Shown one piece after another: positions 1 through 7,030 of a DNA stretch of 8,695 nt. Both the position numbers and the translations under genes were made by a program. The stretch is taken from positions 1 to 8,695 of the forward strand of contig JAIENH010000769.1 in the NCBI GenBank assembly GCA_019751475.1. The letters are read 5' to 3'. A model generated the notes under the pieces. It made no database searches. It saw only the letters and a program-made list of their open reading frames with translations, and was not told the origin of the DNA. Positions within the stretch are counted from its first letter, which is position 1. Every line of letters starts with the position of its first letter. This DNA is from Cyclobacteriaceae bacterium (GTDB taxonomy: Bacteria; Bacteroidota; Bacteroidia; Cytophagales; Cyclobacteriaceae).

Positions 1-149
1 AAACGGTCACCAATATTATTGATCTCCTCTTGATACACCTTGATGTCTTCACTAGCCAAAATGTAGGCCGTGATGATCACCGCAAACCAGATGAGCCCGC
101 GCAACAGGTTCTTCCACAAAAAGCTGGACTGTGTTTCTTCTTCCTGCAT
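1..149 (-). CDS. N-terminal fragment of a membrane protein of unknown function
   Basis: An open reading frame starts at an ATG (147-149) and is still open at the left edge, giving 49 codons. The N-terminus is short and acidic (MQEEETQSS). A hydrophobic helix follows at about residues 18-32 (GLIWFAVIITAYILA), flanked on its N-side by Lys and Arg, which predicts an N-in membrane segment. A polar stretch comes next (SEDIKVYQEEINNIGDR). The start is supported by tight coupling to the upstream gene: the junction is TAATTCATG, three bases from stop to start. The WKNLLRGLIWF pattern faintly recalls N-termini of DedA/VTT-domain membrane proteins in Bacteroidota, but this is a guess from memory and too little is visible to assign a family. 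It is probably co-transcribed with the acetyltransferase-like gene. Confidence 0.6.
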   Translation of the reverse strand, partial: MQEEETQSSFLWKNLLRGLIWFAVIITAYILASEDIKVYQEEINNIGDR

Positions 150-152
150 GAA

Positions 153-1322
153 TTACTTTAAAATGGGATGGCGCCTGTACGGCTTGGTGTCATCAAATAG
201 TTTTCGGTAGGTAATATGGGTCTTTGAAACGAACCCTCCAACTTGTTCGACCACATTAATCATTTTAGGATTAAAATCACCAATCCAATTCATCTCATAC
301 TCATCGTAGCGCTTGTATTGGTCTTGCAGCACCTTGCGGGCGGCTATGATCATGGCTCCATCGGCCCCCTTGCCCTGGTGAGCAGGCACCACACCAAACA
401 GTATCCCAAACGCCTTACGGTTTGTTTTCCTAAATTGATGCCAGACAAAAGTGAGTTTGCCAAGCCAATCCAATTTGCCATTTACATATTTAAATATCTG
501 GTTGATCTCGGGTAGCGAAAGAAAGAACGAAATGGGTTCACCCTTGTAAAAACCAAAGTACAACAGCTTCTCGTCCAATATCGGCTTCATTTGTTTCACA
601 ATGAGCTTGGCCTGCTGCTCAGTGATCTCAGGGTTCTCTGCCCTATTGGCCCAGGCTTCATTGTAAACTTTGCGCAAGTATTCGCCCAGCTTGCCGATTT
701 CATCTTTGCGAAGGTGACGAAACTCGTAGCCAGGTTCACGACCGATCAACTCGGCTTTGTGCGCCAACTTTGGCGACAGTGGTTCAATAATCTTTCGCGC
801 GAACGTCAACTGCTTGAAGTACTCGCGAAATCCATAGCTTTCAAAAAAATCCTTGTAGTATGGAGGATTGTAATTGCATTGATAATTAGGCTCCCGATCA
901 AAACCATCTACCAGCAAGCCCCACCAGCGATCGCGACTACCAAAATTGATCGGGCCATCCATAGCCTCCATGCCCTTTGCTATCAGCCATTGCTTGCATT
1001 GATCGAAGAGAACATTTGCAGCCGCCTTATCTTGAATGCATTCAAAGAAACCCATGCCACCGGTAGGCTGATCGTTGCCCTTGTTTACATTTTTCTCGTT
1101 GTAAAAAGCGGCCACCCGGCCGATGGCCTGTCCAGCCGCATCAACCAAAATCCATCGAATGCATTCGCCTGTGCGAAAGGTTTTGTTCTTGTCTTTATCG
1201 AAGACAGATTCAATGTCAGCATCCAGAGGGCGGATCCACTGAGGTGTGTTTTTATATAATCGCAACGGAAGGTGGAGAAACTCATGGACCTCTTCCGGGC
1301 TTATTACTTCCTTAATTTGCAT
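153..1322 (-). CDS. GNAT-fold acyltransferase-like protein (YghO-type)
   Basis: This gene encodes a soluble protein of 389 residues from the ATG at 1322. An in-frame GTG two codons upstream (1328) would give 391; I prefer ATG because the GTG version gains only Met-Ala. No signal peptide or membrane segment is visible. Two halves can be seen. The N-half has a GNAT-like strand-turn (GRVAAFYN near residue 70), then TGGMGFFEC and DGPINFGSRDRWWG near 123-136. The C-half carries a recognisable acetyl-CoA-binding motif A (GVVPAHQGKGADGAMI, about 310-325) and a late GNAT beta-strand region (EMNWIGDFNPKMINVVEQVGG). Overall length and the two-part layout resemble the E. coli YghO family, whose substrate is not known to me. 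It lies 26 bases after the histidine kinase gene and three bases before the next gene, so it is probably in the same transcript. The acyl acceptor cannot be inferred. Confidence 0.8.
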   Translation of the reverse strand: MQIKEVISPEEVHEFLHLPLRLYKNTPQWIRPLDADIESVFDKDKNKTFRTGECIRWILVDAAGQAIGRVAAFYNEKNVNKGNDQPTGGMGFFECIQDKAAANVLFDQCKQWLIAKGMEAMDGPINFGSRDRWWGLLVDGFDREPNYQCNYNPPYYKDFFESYGFREYFKQLTFARKIIEPLSPKLAHKAELIGREPGYEFRHLRKDEIGKLGEYLRKVYNEAWANRAENPEITEQQAKLIVKQMKPILDEKLLYFGFYKGEPISFFLSLPEINQIFKYVNGKLDWLGKLTFVWHQFRKTNRKAFGILFGVVPAHQGKGADGAMIIAARKVLQDQYKRYDEYEMNWIGDFNPKMINVVEQVGGFVSKTHITYRKLFDDTKPYRRHPILK

Positions 1323-1348
1323 AGCCACTATGGCGTGTAAGATAGCGC

Positions 1349-3184
1349 TTATTTTGAAAGTTGACGGTTGGGCAACGTGATTTTAAAGATGGTGCCCTGC
1401 CCCGGCTCGCTTTCAGCGGTGATTCGACCGGCCAGTTTATCAACGGCATTTTTTACAATGTAAAGTCCGATGCCGCTGCCATCGGCCTGACTGCTGGCGC
1501 GATAAAACATCTGAAAGATTTTCTCAAGACTGGCATTATCAATGCCGATGCCCTGGTCTTGAAAATGAATGGTGCACTCGTCAGCTGTGATAGAAATATC
1601 AATTCGAATATGCGTTTCATCCTGATACAGCTTCCTGTATTTAATTGCATTTGAAATAAGATTGCGAAAAATCTCACCGATGCGCCATGGGTCACTGTAG
1701 AAGGTAGTTGGCGAGATGGTAATATTCTTTATAACATGGTCGGCTCCCTTGAGGTAGCTCAGGTCAAAGAAAGTCGACTCAATAATCTTATTGAAATCAA
1801 CCGGCTCAACCTTTAGATCCAGTTTCAGATTTTTCGAGTGACTCAATACATCGCTGATAAAGTGGTCGAGTTGCTTGGCTTTCAAGCCAATCAACCGGAT
1901 ATACTCGGCCAATTCATCGGTGCTTCCCGGCAGGTTGGCCAACTGCACTAAGCCCAAAATGGATGACAAGGGCGCTCGCAGATCATGTGAGACTTTGTAA
2001 ACAAAGTTATCGAGTTCGGCATTTCGTACTTTCAACTCTTCCTCCACCCGCTTTTGCTGTGTTATGTCGACATACATACCAAATATGCCGATCTTCTGAT
2101 CTTCCAACACTACGGGCACTCCGTAGATGATTACGGAAAGCATCTCTCCATTTTTCCGTTGGCGCTTTGTCTCCAGTCGCACCACCTGGTTGCCCGAAAT
2201 GACTTGATTTAAATGCCCTGCCTCCGAGGTAAGTTCTTGTGGAACAATGGATTGATTAAGGCTCTTGCCTGTCAACTCGTTGAGGGTGTACTGGAAAAGT
2301 TCTTCGAATCCTTTGTTGATCCGTGTAACGTTTCCATTCTCATCCAACAGCGTTACGGCCAGCGGTGTGTTTTGAAAAAGCTGATAGAATAAGGTTTCTG
2401 TTTTTCGGGCGGCTGCCTCTGCAAGTTTGCGTTCGGTGATGTCCAGTGCGATGGTCTGAACGGCAGGCTCTCCGTTGTACACATACGGAAATCCCCATGA
2501 CTCTGCGTTGAGTATGGCACCGTCCAGTCGCTGGAAGCGCACTTCTGTCATCGTTACCGACTTTCCCGAAAGCACATTCAAAATCCGTTCACGGATGCGC
2601 TGCTGGTCATCGGGGTGTATCACTTGCATGGCACTGATGCCCACCAATTCACTGGATGATTTCGCGCCCAGCATATTCGCACCATAGGCATTGATGTACT
2701 GAATTCCATCTTTGGTGTGGATCGCGATACCGATGGGGACATGCTCCACCAACCTGCGATAACGTTCCTCCACTTCCACCCGGTCTTGCTCCGCTTTCTT
2801 CCGATCAGAAATATCGATCACGATACCTGTCCACTTTTGTATGTCTCCCGATACGAGAGACGGCACTGCGTTTACTTCAATCCATTTGCTCTTGCTATCT
2901 ACTATGATACGGCCTTCCCACTTCATCTCAGAGGAGTGCACAATGCTATGTTGCGCAGTTTTCTCAAAGGAGGGCCAGTCCTCCGGATGAACATACTCCT
3001 GTATCCAATGTTCACCACTTAATATTTCAGCTTGCGAAAGACCCAATACTTGTTCACAGCGTTTGCTGATGTACACAAAATCGCGCGAGCCATCCGGAAA
3101 AACAGCATACTCAAACGCCACAGCCGGAAGCGAATCAATAATGGCCTGCACGGCCGCCATATCGGTATTCGGTAGTGGTCTCAT
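1349..3184 (-). CDS. Cytoplasmic PAS-domain sensor histidine kinase
   Basis: A 611-residue protein that autophosphorylates on histidine and should pass the phosphate to a response regulator. Three PAS modules come first: about 12-128, 140-255 and 262-378. Each ends in the typical DI(S/T) segment leading to a charged helix (DISDRKKAEQ, DITERKLAEA, DITQQKRVEE). The HisKA dimerisation domain follows, with phospho-acceptor His400 in VSHDLRAPLSSILG. The HATPase_c domain has the N box (NLISNAIKY, 508-516), G1 (DQGIGI, 543-548), an F-type segment (KIFQMFYR) and G2 (GSGIGLYIV, 569-577). All expected catalytic motifs are intact. No membrane helix or signal peptide is seen, so it probably senses an internal signal (ligand, redox or light cofactor; not deducible). 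No receiver domain is attached and no regulator gene lies beside it, so it is an orphan here. It starts 39 bases after the DJ-1-like gene. Met9 is an alternative start, but Met1 leaves PAS1 intact. Confidence 0.93.
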   Translation of the reverse strand: MRPLPNTDMAAVQAIIDSLPAVAFEYAVFPDGSRDFVYISKRCEQVLGLSQAEILSGEHWIQEYVHPEDWPSFEKTAQHSIVHSSEMKWEGRIIVDSKSKWIEVNAVPSLVSGDIQKWTGIVIDISDRKKAEQDRVEVEERYRRLVEHVPIGIAIHTKDGIQYINAYGANMLGAKSSSELVGISAMQVIHPDDQQRIRERILNVLSGKSVTMTEVRFQRLDGAILNAESWGFPYVYNGEPAVQTIALDITERKLAEAAARKTETLFYQLFQNTPLAVTLLDENGNVTRINKGFEELFQYTLNELTGKSLNQSIVPQELTSEAGHLNQVISGNQVVRLETKRQRKNGEMLSVIIYGVPVVLEDQKIGIFGMYVDITQQKRVEEELKVRNAELDNFVYKVSHDLRAPLSSILGLVQLANLPGSTDELAEYIRLIGLKAKQLDHFISDVLSHSKNLKLDLKVEPVDFNKIIESTFFDLSYLKGADHVIKNITISPTTFYSDPWRIGEIFRNLISNAIKYRKLYQDETHIRIDISITADECTIHFQDQGIGIDNASLEKIFQMFYRASSQADGSGIGLYIVKNAVDKLAGRITAESEPGQGTIFKITLPNRQLSK

Positions 3185-3223
3185 TCGCGAAAGCGCTTGA
3201 AGGCAAAAACAAACATCATAGGA

Positions 3224-3946
3224 TTACCGACTGGTGATCACGCGTTTCACATTCGCTACCTGCCAATCTATCACCAAGCCCCTAGCAATCCCATCAGCAG
3301 TTTCCTTTCCATACAACAGCTCTACCAGATAGAGAGCCGGGTCATACGATTTTGCTCCGCCAGCGGAGGTAATAACTTTTCGGTCGTGAACAAAGCTTAC
3401 GCCTTCGTGAACTACCAGTTGAGGAAATATCTCTTTGAACCGGGCAATGTCACCTGGAAAAGTGGTACATTCATGCGCATCGAGCACACCGGCCTTGGCC
3501 AATACAAACGCACCATCACACAGCGACATAATATAGGATGCCGAACGAGTAGTACGTCTCACAAATTCAATCAAGTCCGTATTTTCCAAATCACTGTCCA
3601 TACTATTTTGCGCACTGGGCACTACCAGCACATCAATGCGTGGCAGTGAATCCCTAAGAAACGAGTAATCCGGAATGATCTTCAGGCCTTCAAACGTGGT
3701 AAGCGTATCGCGCGAAGGCGCCACAATAAATACTTTCATGCCGTTGCCTGGATGGAAGACCGTATGATGCATCACATCCATGGGTGCAATCAACTCAGAA
3801 TTGTAAACACCCTCCACAGCAAGAAAAGCTACGTTCAATTGGGCGGAAGGCAGAACAGGCGGGCCCATGGCAATGAAATCCTGGCTTTGTTTGCAGCCCA
3901 TCATAGCCAACCCAAATACAAGACACCAGGTGAACGTACACTTCAT
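3224..3946 (-). CDS. DJ-1/PfpI superfamily protein, predicted lipoprotein
   Basis: A 240-residue protein. The N-terminus reads as a lipoprotein signal: Lys2, a hydrophobic core (CLVFGLAM), then MMGC with Cys18 as the candidate lipidated residue. The lipobox is imperfect (Met at -3). A class I glutamine-amidotransferase-like alpha/beta fold follows from about residue 37 (LNVAFLAVEG). The nucleophile elbow is IMSLCDGAFVLAKAGVL with Cys143. An acidic residue at 51 (NSELIAPMDV) sits where related isonitrile hydratases and AraC-type DJ-1 domains carry a helper Asp. The late motif ITSAGGAKSYDPALYLVE also matches that subgroup. The His-Trp often found after the elbow (TTHW) is replaced by TTFP. Unlike GlxA/FtrA-type regulators there is no helix-turn-helix domain, and export would place it in the periplasm or outer envelope. 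Enzymatic activity is plausible but its substrate is unknown. It is the first gene of a possible four-gene leftward operon. Confidence 0.87.
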   Translation of the reverse strand: MKCTFTWCLVFGLAMMGCKQSQDFIAMGPPVLPSAQLNVAFLAVEGVYNSELIAPMDVMHHTVFHPGNGMKVFIVAPSRDTLTTFEGLKIIPDYSFLRDSLPRIDVLVVPSAQNSMDSDLENTDLIEFVRRTTRSASYIMSLCDGAFVLAKAGVLDAHECTTFPGDIARFKEIFPQLVVHEGVSFVHDRKVITSAGGAKSYDPALYLVELLYGKETADGIARGLVIDWQVANVKRVITSR

Positions 3947-3960
3947 ACGCGGAGGTTTAG

Positions 3961-3968
3961 TAGTTTTG
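3961..3968 (+). promoter_or_regulatory. Possible Bacteroidota -7 promoter element
   Basis: TAGTTTTG fits the Bacteroidota sigma-70-type -7 consensus TAnnTTTG exactly and points toward the gene starting at 3973. It ends only four bases before that ATG, so transcription would begin at or next to the start codon and give a leaderless message. No convincing -33 TTG element is present at the usual distance upstream. An exact match in a 26-base spacer could be chance. Confidence 0.3.
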
Positions 3969-3972
3969 CCGC

Positions 3973-4500
3973 ATGAAAATACTAAAGTATATCGGCATCA
4001 CAGTCTTGAGCCTGGTGGCCATTTTCATAGCGGTGGGCCTGGCAGTACCCTCCTTCAGCTACGAGGCCTCGGTTGTGGTAAATGCACCACCGCAAAAATG
4101 CTGGTCGGTGTTGCATGATACCAGCCGTATGAAGCGTTGGATGAACGGTTTTCAGCGGCTTACCCTTACATCAGGCGAATGGATGAAGCCAGGGTCTTCG
4201 TATGAGATCGTGCTTCAACAAGACAAACTCTACGCCATGCCCGAAAAACTTATCGACCTGAAGGAGCCTGAGTGGGCTACATTCCAACTAACCAACGATG
4301 TGCTGACTTCAGACTATACTTTTCGACTTACGGGCCAAGGTTTGAAAACAGAAATTCGGGCAGCGTACAAGGTGACTGGGACCAACATACTCTGGCGATC
4401 TATTCTCTTTCTTTCAAAATCTTATTTGCAGAAAGAGGCTCAAAAGCAAATGGATTTGCTCTTACTTGAAATCGAAACAGGTGAAGTTGAGTTTGATTAG
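3973..4500 (+). CDS. SRPBCC-fold (polyketide cyclase/START-like) membrane-anchored protein
   Basis: The only plus-strand gene in the window; the product has 175 residues. An N-terminal hydrophobic helix (about 7-25, ITVLSLVAIFIAVGLAV) after Lys2 and Lys5 acts as a membrane anchor or uncleaved signal. The rest resembles the SRPBCC superfamily: an opening strand-turn-helix (YEASVVVNAPPQKCWSVLHD, 30-49), a Trp-containing segment (MKRWMNGFQ), alternating strands through about 135, and a long C-terminal helix (about 145-168) that normally lines the ligand cavity. Such proteins bind hydrophobic ligands, but the ligand here cannot be predicted. An in-frame TAG at 3961-3963 makes the ATG at 3973 the first usable start. 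GGAGG at 3951-3955 is 17 bases upstream, too far for normal Shine-Dalgarno use. It diverges from the DJ-1-like gene and converges on atpG. Confidence 0.85.
   Translation: MKILKYIGITVLSLVAIFIAVGLAVPSFSYEASVVVNAPPQKCWSVLHDTSRMKRWMNGFQRLTLTSGEWMKPGSSYEIVLQQDKLYAMPEKLIDLKEPEWATFQLTNDVLTSDYTFRLTGQGLKTEIRAAYKVTGTNILWRSILFLSKSYLQKEAQKQMDLLLLEIETGEVEFD
4442..4463 (-). terminator. Weak candidate terminator hairpin for the atp operon
   Basis: Read on the minus strand, AAGAGCAAA and TTTGCTTTT pair as a nine-base stem (one G-U) around a TCCA loop, about 40 bases past the atpG stop codon and inside the 3' coding end of the opposing gene. The U-rich side belongs to the stem, no further U-tract follows, and the stem is AT-rich. 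It is the best minus-strand hairpin I could find just downstream of atpG, but termination there is unproven. Confidence 0.22.
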
Positions 4501-4521
4501 CGCTACGCGGATTTAAGCGCT
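4499..4521. repeat. AGCGCT inverted repeat spanning two convergent stop codons
   Basis: AGCGCT at 4499-4504 and again at 4516-4521 can form a six-base stem with an 11-base loop on either strand. The left arm covers the last two bases of the plus-strand TAG, the two-base gap and part of the atpG stop. No T-run follows on either side, so it is not a classical intrinsic terminator. It could still help to separate the two convergent transcripts. Confidence 0.35.
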
Positions 4522-5378
4522 TCGGCACCCGCCACAATCTCCAATATCTCTTTGGTGATAGCTGCCTGACGCGTACGGTTGTACATGAGCTTCAGGTCTT
4601 TCAGCAACTCCCCTGCATTTTCATTGGCCTTATCCATGGCCGTCATGCGGGCACCGTTCTCAGATGCATTGGAGTCTAGCACAGCTTTGTACAATTGTAC
4701 TTTTAGAGATTTGGGAATTAGACCGCTCATGATCTCCTCCTGATTAGGCTGGAAGATGTAGTCTATATCTTGCGTCTTGGTTTGTGCCACGGGCGGTACG
4801 GGCAGAAATTGTTCGGTGATCAATATCTGTGTCGCCACATTCTTGAATTGGTTATAAACAATCTCAATCTTATCGTATTGGCCTTGGCGGTACGAGCTCA
4901 TCAGGTACTCACCGGCCTTGGATACATTTTCAAAAGAAAGGTTCTGAAATACAGTAGCAAAATCCTGTACCACCGGGAAGTTGCGCTTGCTAAAAAAATC
5001 AGATGCCTTTTTTCCCAGCGGAAGAATAGTCACATTCTTTTGCGTATAAGCCGCAGAATATTTTTCAGCTATCAGGCGAAGTACTCCTTTAAAAATAGTG
5101 GAATTGAATGATCCACACAGGCCCCTGTCAGAGCTGATGGCAACAATAAGAATTTTTTCCACTGCGCGAGGCTTGCTGTACCAGTTTTCGCCATCACCAG
5201 AAGTGGCAGAAAGGTTTTGCAGAATGGCTGTCATCTTCTGAGCAAACGGTCGCATCTGAATGATCCTGTCCTGCGACTTACGCAACTTGGCAGCCGCCAC
5301 CATTTTCATGGCTTTGGTGATCTGCTGTGTGCTGATGATCGAGGTGATGCGCGTTTTAACTTCTTTTAGACTGGCCAT
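4503..5378 (-). CDS. atpG: F1Fo ATP synthase subunit gamma
   Basis: Gamma is the central shaft of F1 that turns inside the alpha3beta3 ring and couples proton flow to ATP synthesis. The 291-residue product has both hallmark coiled-coil ends. The N-terminal helix reads MASLKEVKTRITSIISTQQITKAMKMVAAAKLRK (in pieces: ITSI, QQITKAMKMVAAAKL). The C-terminal helix contains SENGARMTAMDKANENA and YNRTRQAAITKEILEIV. The central Rossmann-like domain holds SSDRGLCGSFN (82-92). Length is close to the bacterial norm of about 290. It follows atpA by 56 bases and is the last gene of the cluster. No atpD or atpC comes after it; instead an unrelated gene runs in from the other side with two bases between stop codons. 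The ATG at 5378 is chosen because it gives the conserved N-terminus. Confidence 0.98.
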   Translation of the reverse strand: MASLKEVKTRITSIISTQQITKAMKMVAAAKLRKSQDRIIQMRPFAQKMTAILQNLSATSGDGENWYSKPRAVEKILIVAISSDRGLCGSFNSTIFKGVLRLIAEKYSAAYTQKNVTILPLGKKASDFFSKRNFPVVQDFATVFQNLSFENVSKAGEYLMSSYRQGQYDKIEIVYNQFKNVATQILITEQFLPVPPVAQTKTQDIDYIFQPNQEEIMSGLIPKSLKVQLYKAVLDSNASENGARMTAMDKANENAGELLKDLKLMYNRTRQAAITKEILEIVAGAEALKSA

Positions 5379-5392
5379 AAATTTTTGCTCTC

Positions 5393-5412
5393 GATTTGAA
5401 AAAACTCAAATC
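5393..5412 (-). repeat. Small inverted repeat in front of atpG
   Basis: GATTTGA (5393-5399) and TCAAATC (5406-5412) form a perfect seven-base inverted repeat with a six-base loop in the 56-base atpA-atpG spacer. On the transcript the hairpin would end 14 bases before the atpG ATG. The stem is AT-rich and weak. A role in translation of atpG or mRNA processing is possible but speculative. Confidence 0.4.
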
Positions 5413-5434
5413 CTTATCATCCAATAGTCCTGAA

Positions 5435-7009
5435 TCAATAATTACCAGATAACTCAGTGGCGAGTTTCTTCAACGTATCGATGTCTGCATCTTCCGACTT
5501 ACCGGCTTTGAGGTTGTTGAGAATATTCTTGTGCTGTGCACGGAGCAAGCCCAGGAAATCTTTTTCAAACTCACGCACCTTGTTTACCGGCACTTTATCA
5601 ATATAACCACGAGTAGAAGCTGTGATAATAGCCACCTGCTCTTCTACGGGCACGGGCTCATATTGCGGTTGCTTCAATACTTCGGTATTTCTGCGACCAC
5701 GCTCAATGGTAAGCTTCGTAGAAGCATCCAGGTCAGAACCGAACTTGGAGAATGCTTCCAACTCGCGAAACTGTGCCTGATCAAGCTTGAGCGTACCGGC
5801 TACTTTCTTCATTGACTTGATCTGTGCCGAACCACCCACGCGCGAAACGGAGATACCCACGTTAATGGCAGGACGAATACCTGAGTTGAACAAGTTCGTC
5901 TCAAGGAATATCTGACCATCGGTAATGGAAATCACGTTGGTAGGAATGTAGGCAGACACGTCATTAGCTTGTGTCTCAATGATCGGTAAAGCTGTCAACG
6001 AGCCACCACCTTTTACCAAATGCTTAATAGAGGCCGGCAGGTCGTTCATCTGCTGAGCTAGTGCATCGTTGTTAATAACCTTAGCGGCACGCTCCAACAA
6101 GCGTGAGTGCAAGTAGAATACGTCACCCGGATAAGCCTCGCGGCCTGGAGGGCGTCTCAACAGCAACGACACTTCTCGGTAGGACACAGCCTGCTTGGAA
6201 AGGTCATCATAGATCACCAACGCAGGGCGTCCGGTGTCGCGGAAAAATTCTCCAATAGCTGCTCCGGTAAACGGTGCAAAGAACTGCATCGGAGCAGGGT
6301 CAGATGCAGAAGCAGAAACGATAACCGAGTAAGGCATTGCACCGGCTTTCTCCAATGTAGAGGCAACTGCTGCAACGGTAGATGCTTTTTGCCCGATCGC
6401 TACATAGATGCAATACACGGGCTTGCCGCTCTCATAAAACTCTTTCTGGTTGATGATCGTGTCAATGGCTACGGCTGTCTTGCCTGTTTGACGATCACCT
6501 ATAATTAATTCGCGCTGACCACGGCCAATCGGGATCATGGAGTCAATGGCCTTAATACCGGTCTGTAGCGGCTCATTCACTGGCTGACGATAAATTACAC
6601 CGGGCGCTTTCCGCTCCATCGGCATTTCATACAAATCACCTGTCAAGGGACCTTTGCCATCGATGGGCTTTGCCAGTGTATCCACCACGCGGCCTAATAC
6701 ACCATCGCCCACTTTTACAGAAGCAATCTGACCAGTGCGCTTTACGGTAGTACCTTCTTTGATGCCTTGCGGGTCACCTAACAACACGGCTCCCACGTTG
6801 TCCTCTTCCAGGTTCAACACAAGGGCGCGGAGTCCATTTTCAAATTGGATCAACTCACCGGCCTGTGCTTTGGTAAGTCCATAGATGCGGGCCACACCAT
6901 CACCAATGGTGAGTACGGTACCTACTTCTTCCAATTCGGCATCTGTGCGCGATTGTGACAACTGCTCACGCAAGATTGCGGAAACTTCTTCGGGTCTGAT
7001 TTCTGCCAT
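5435..7009 (-). CDS. atpA: F1Fo ATP synthase subunit alpha
   Basis: Alpha forms the F1 hexamer with beta; its nucleotide sites are non-catalytic, and it supplies an arginine to the catalytic site on beta. The 524-residue sequence shows an N-terminal stalk-contact helix ([14 protein letters not shown]), a beta-barrel domain ([14 protein letters not shown]), Walker A GDRQTGKT at 171-178, Walker B-type LVIYDDL at 264-270, and the signature [20 protein letters not shown]. The [10 protein letters not shown] motif has Arg390 at the usual arginine-finger position. The segment around 311-337 ([20 protein letters not shown] before GGGSLTALP) is slightly longer than in E. coli, a difference I associate with Bacteroidota. 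All key residues are intact. The start at 7009 gives [10 protein letters not shown], as expected for the family. It lies 21 bases after atpH. Confidence 0.99.
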   Translation of the reverse strand: MAEIRPEEVSAILREQLSQSRTDAELEEVGTVLTIGDGVARIYGLTKAQAGELIQFENGLRALVLNLEEDNVGAVLLGDPQGIKEGTTVKRTGQIASVKVGDGVLGRVVDTLAKPIDGKGPLTGDLYEMPMERKAPGVIYRQPVNEPLQTGIKAIDSMIPIGRGQRELIIGDRQTGKTAVAIDTIINQKEFYESGKPVYCIYVAIGQKASTVAAVASTLEKAGAMPYSVIVSASASDPAPMQFFAPFTGAAIGEFFRDTGRPALVIYDDLSKQAVSYREVSLLLRRPPGREAYPGDVFYLHSRLLERAAKVINNDALAQQMNDLPASIKHLVKGGGSLTALPIIETQANDVSAYIPTNVISITDGQIFLETNLFNSGIRPAINVGISVSRVGGSAQIKSMKKVAGTLKLDQAQFRELEAFSKFGSDLDASTKLTIERGRRNTEVLKQPQYEPVPVEEQVAIITASTRGYIDKVPVNKVREFEKDFLGLLRAQHKNILNNLKAGKSEDADIDTLKKLATELSGNY

Positions 7010-7030
7010 AAATATTCAGTGTTCTAAAAT

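Noticed and set aside
591..1259. A 222-codon plus-strand open frame opposite the acetyltransferase-like gene
   Set aside because: It lies wholly antisense to a well-supported gene, has no recognisable motifs, and its composition is that of a reverse-frame shadow.
1323..1328. GTG start for the acetyltransferase-like gene
   Set aside because: It adds only two residues before a good ATG, with no ribosome binding site in its favour; it remains possible.
3191..3198. AAGCGCTT/AGCGCT as a dispersed regulatory repeat (also near 308, 1344, 4499, 4516 and 7949)
   Set aside because: The hits are only slightly more than chance for a six-base palindrome in this length, and several fall inside coding sequence.
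3197..3649. A 150-codon plus-strand open frame opposite the DJ-1-like gene
   Set aside because: Antisense to a gene with clear family motifs; the translated sequence shows no domain pattern.
3951..3955. GGAGG as a ribosome binding site for the plus-strand SRPBCC gene
   Set aside because: It is 17 bases from the ATG, and an in-frame stop at 3961 excludes an earlier in-frame start; the spacing is too long for normal use.
6107..6508. A 133-codon plus-strand open frame opposite atpA, rich in Cys and Arg
   Set aside because: It overlaps the most conserved part of atpA, whose codon constraints explain the open frame.
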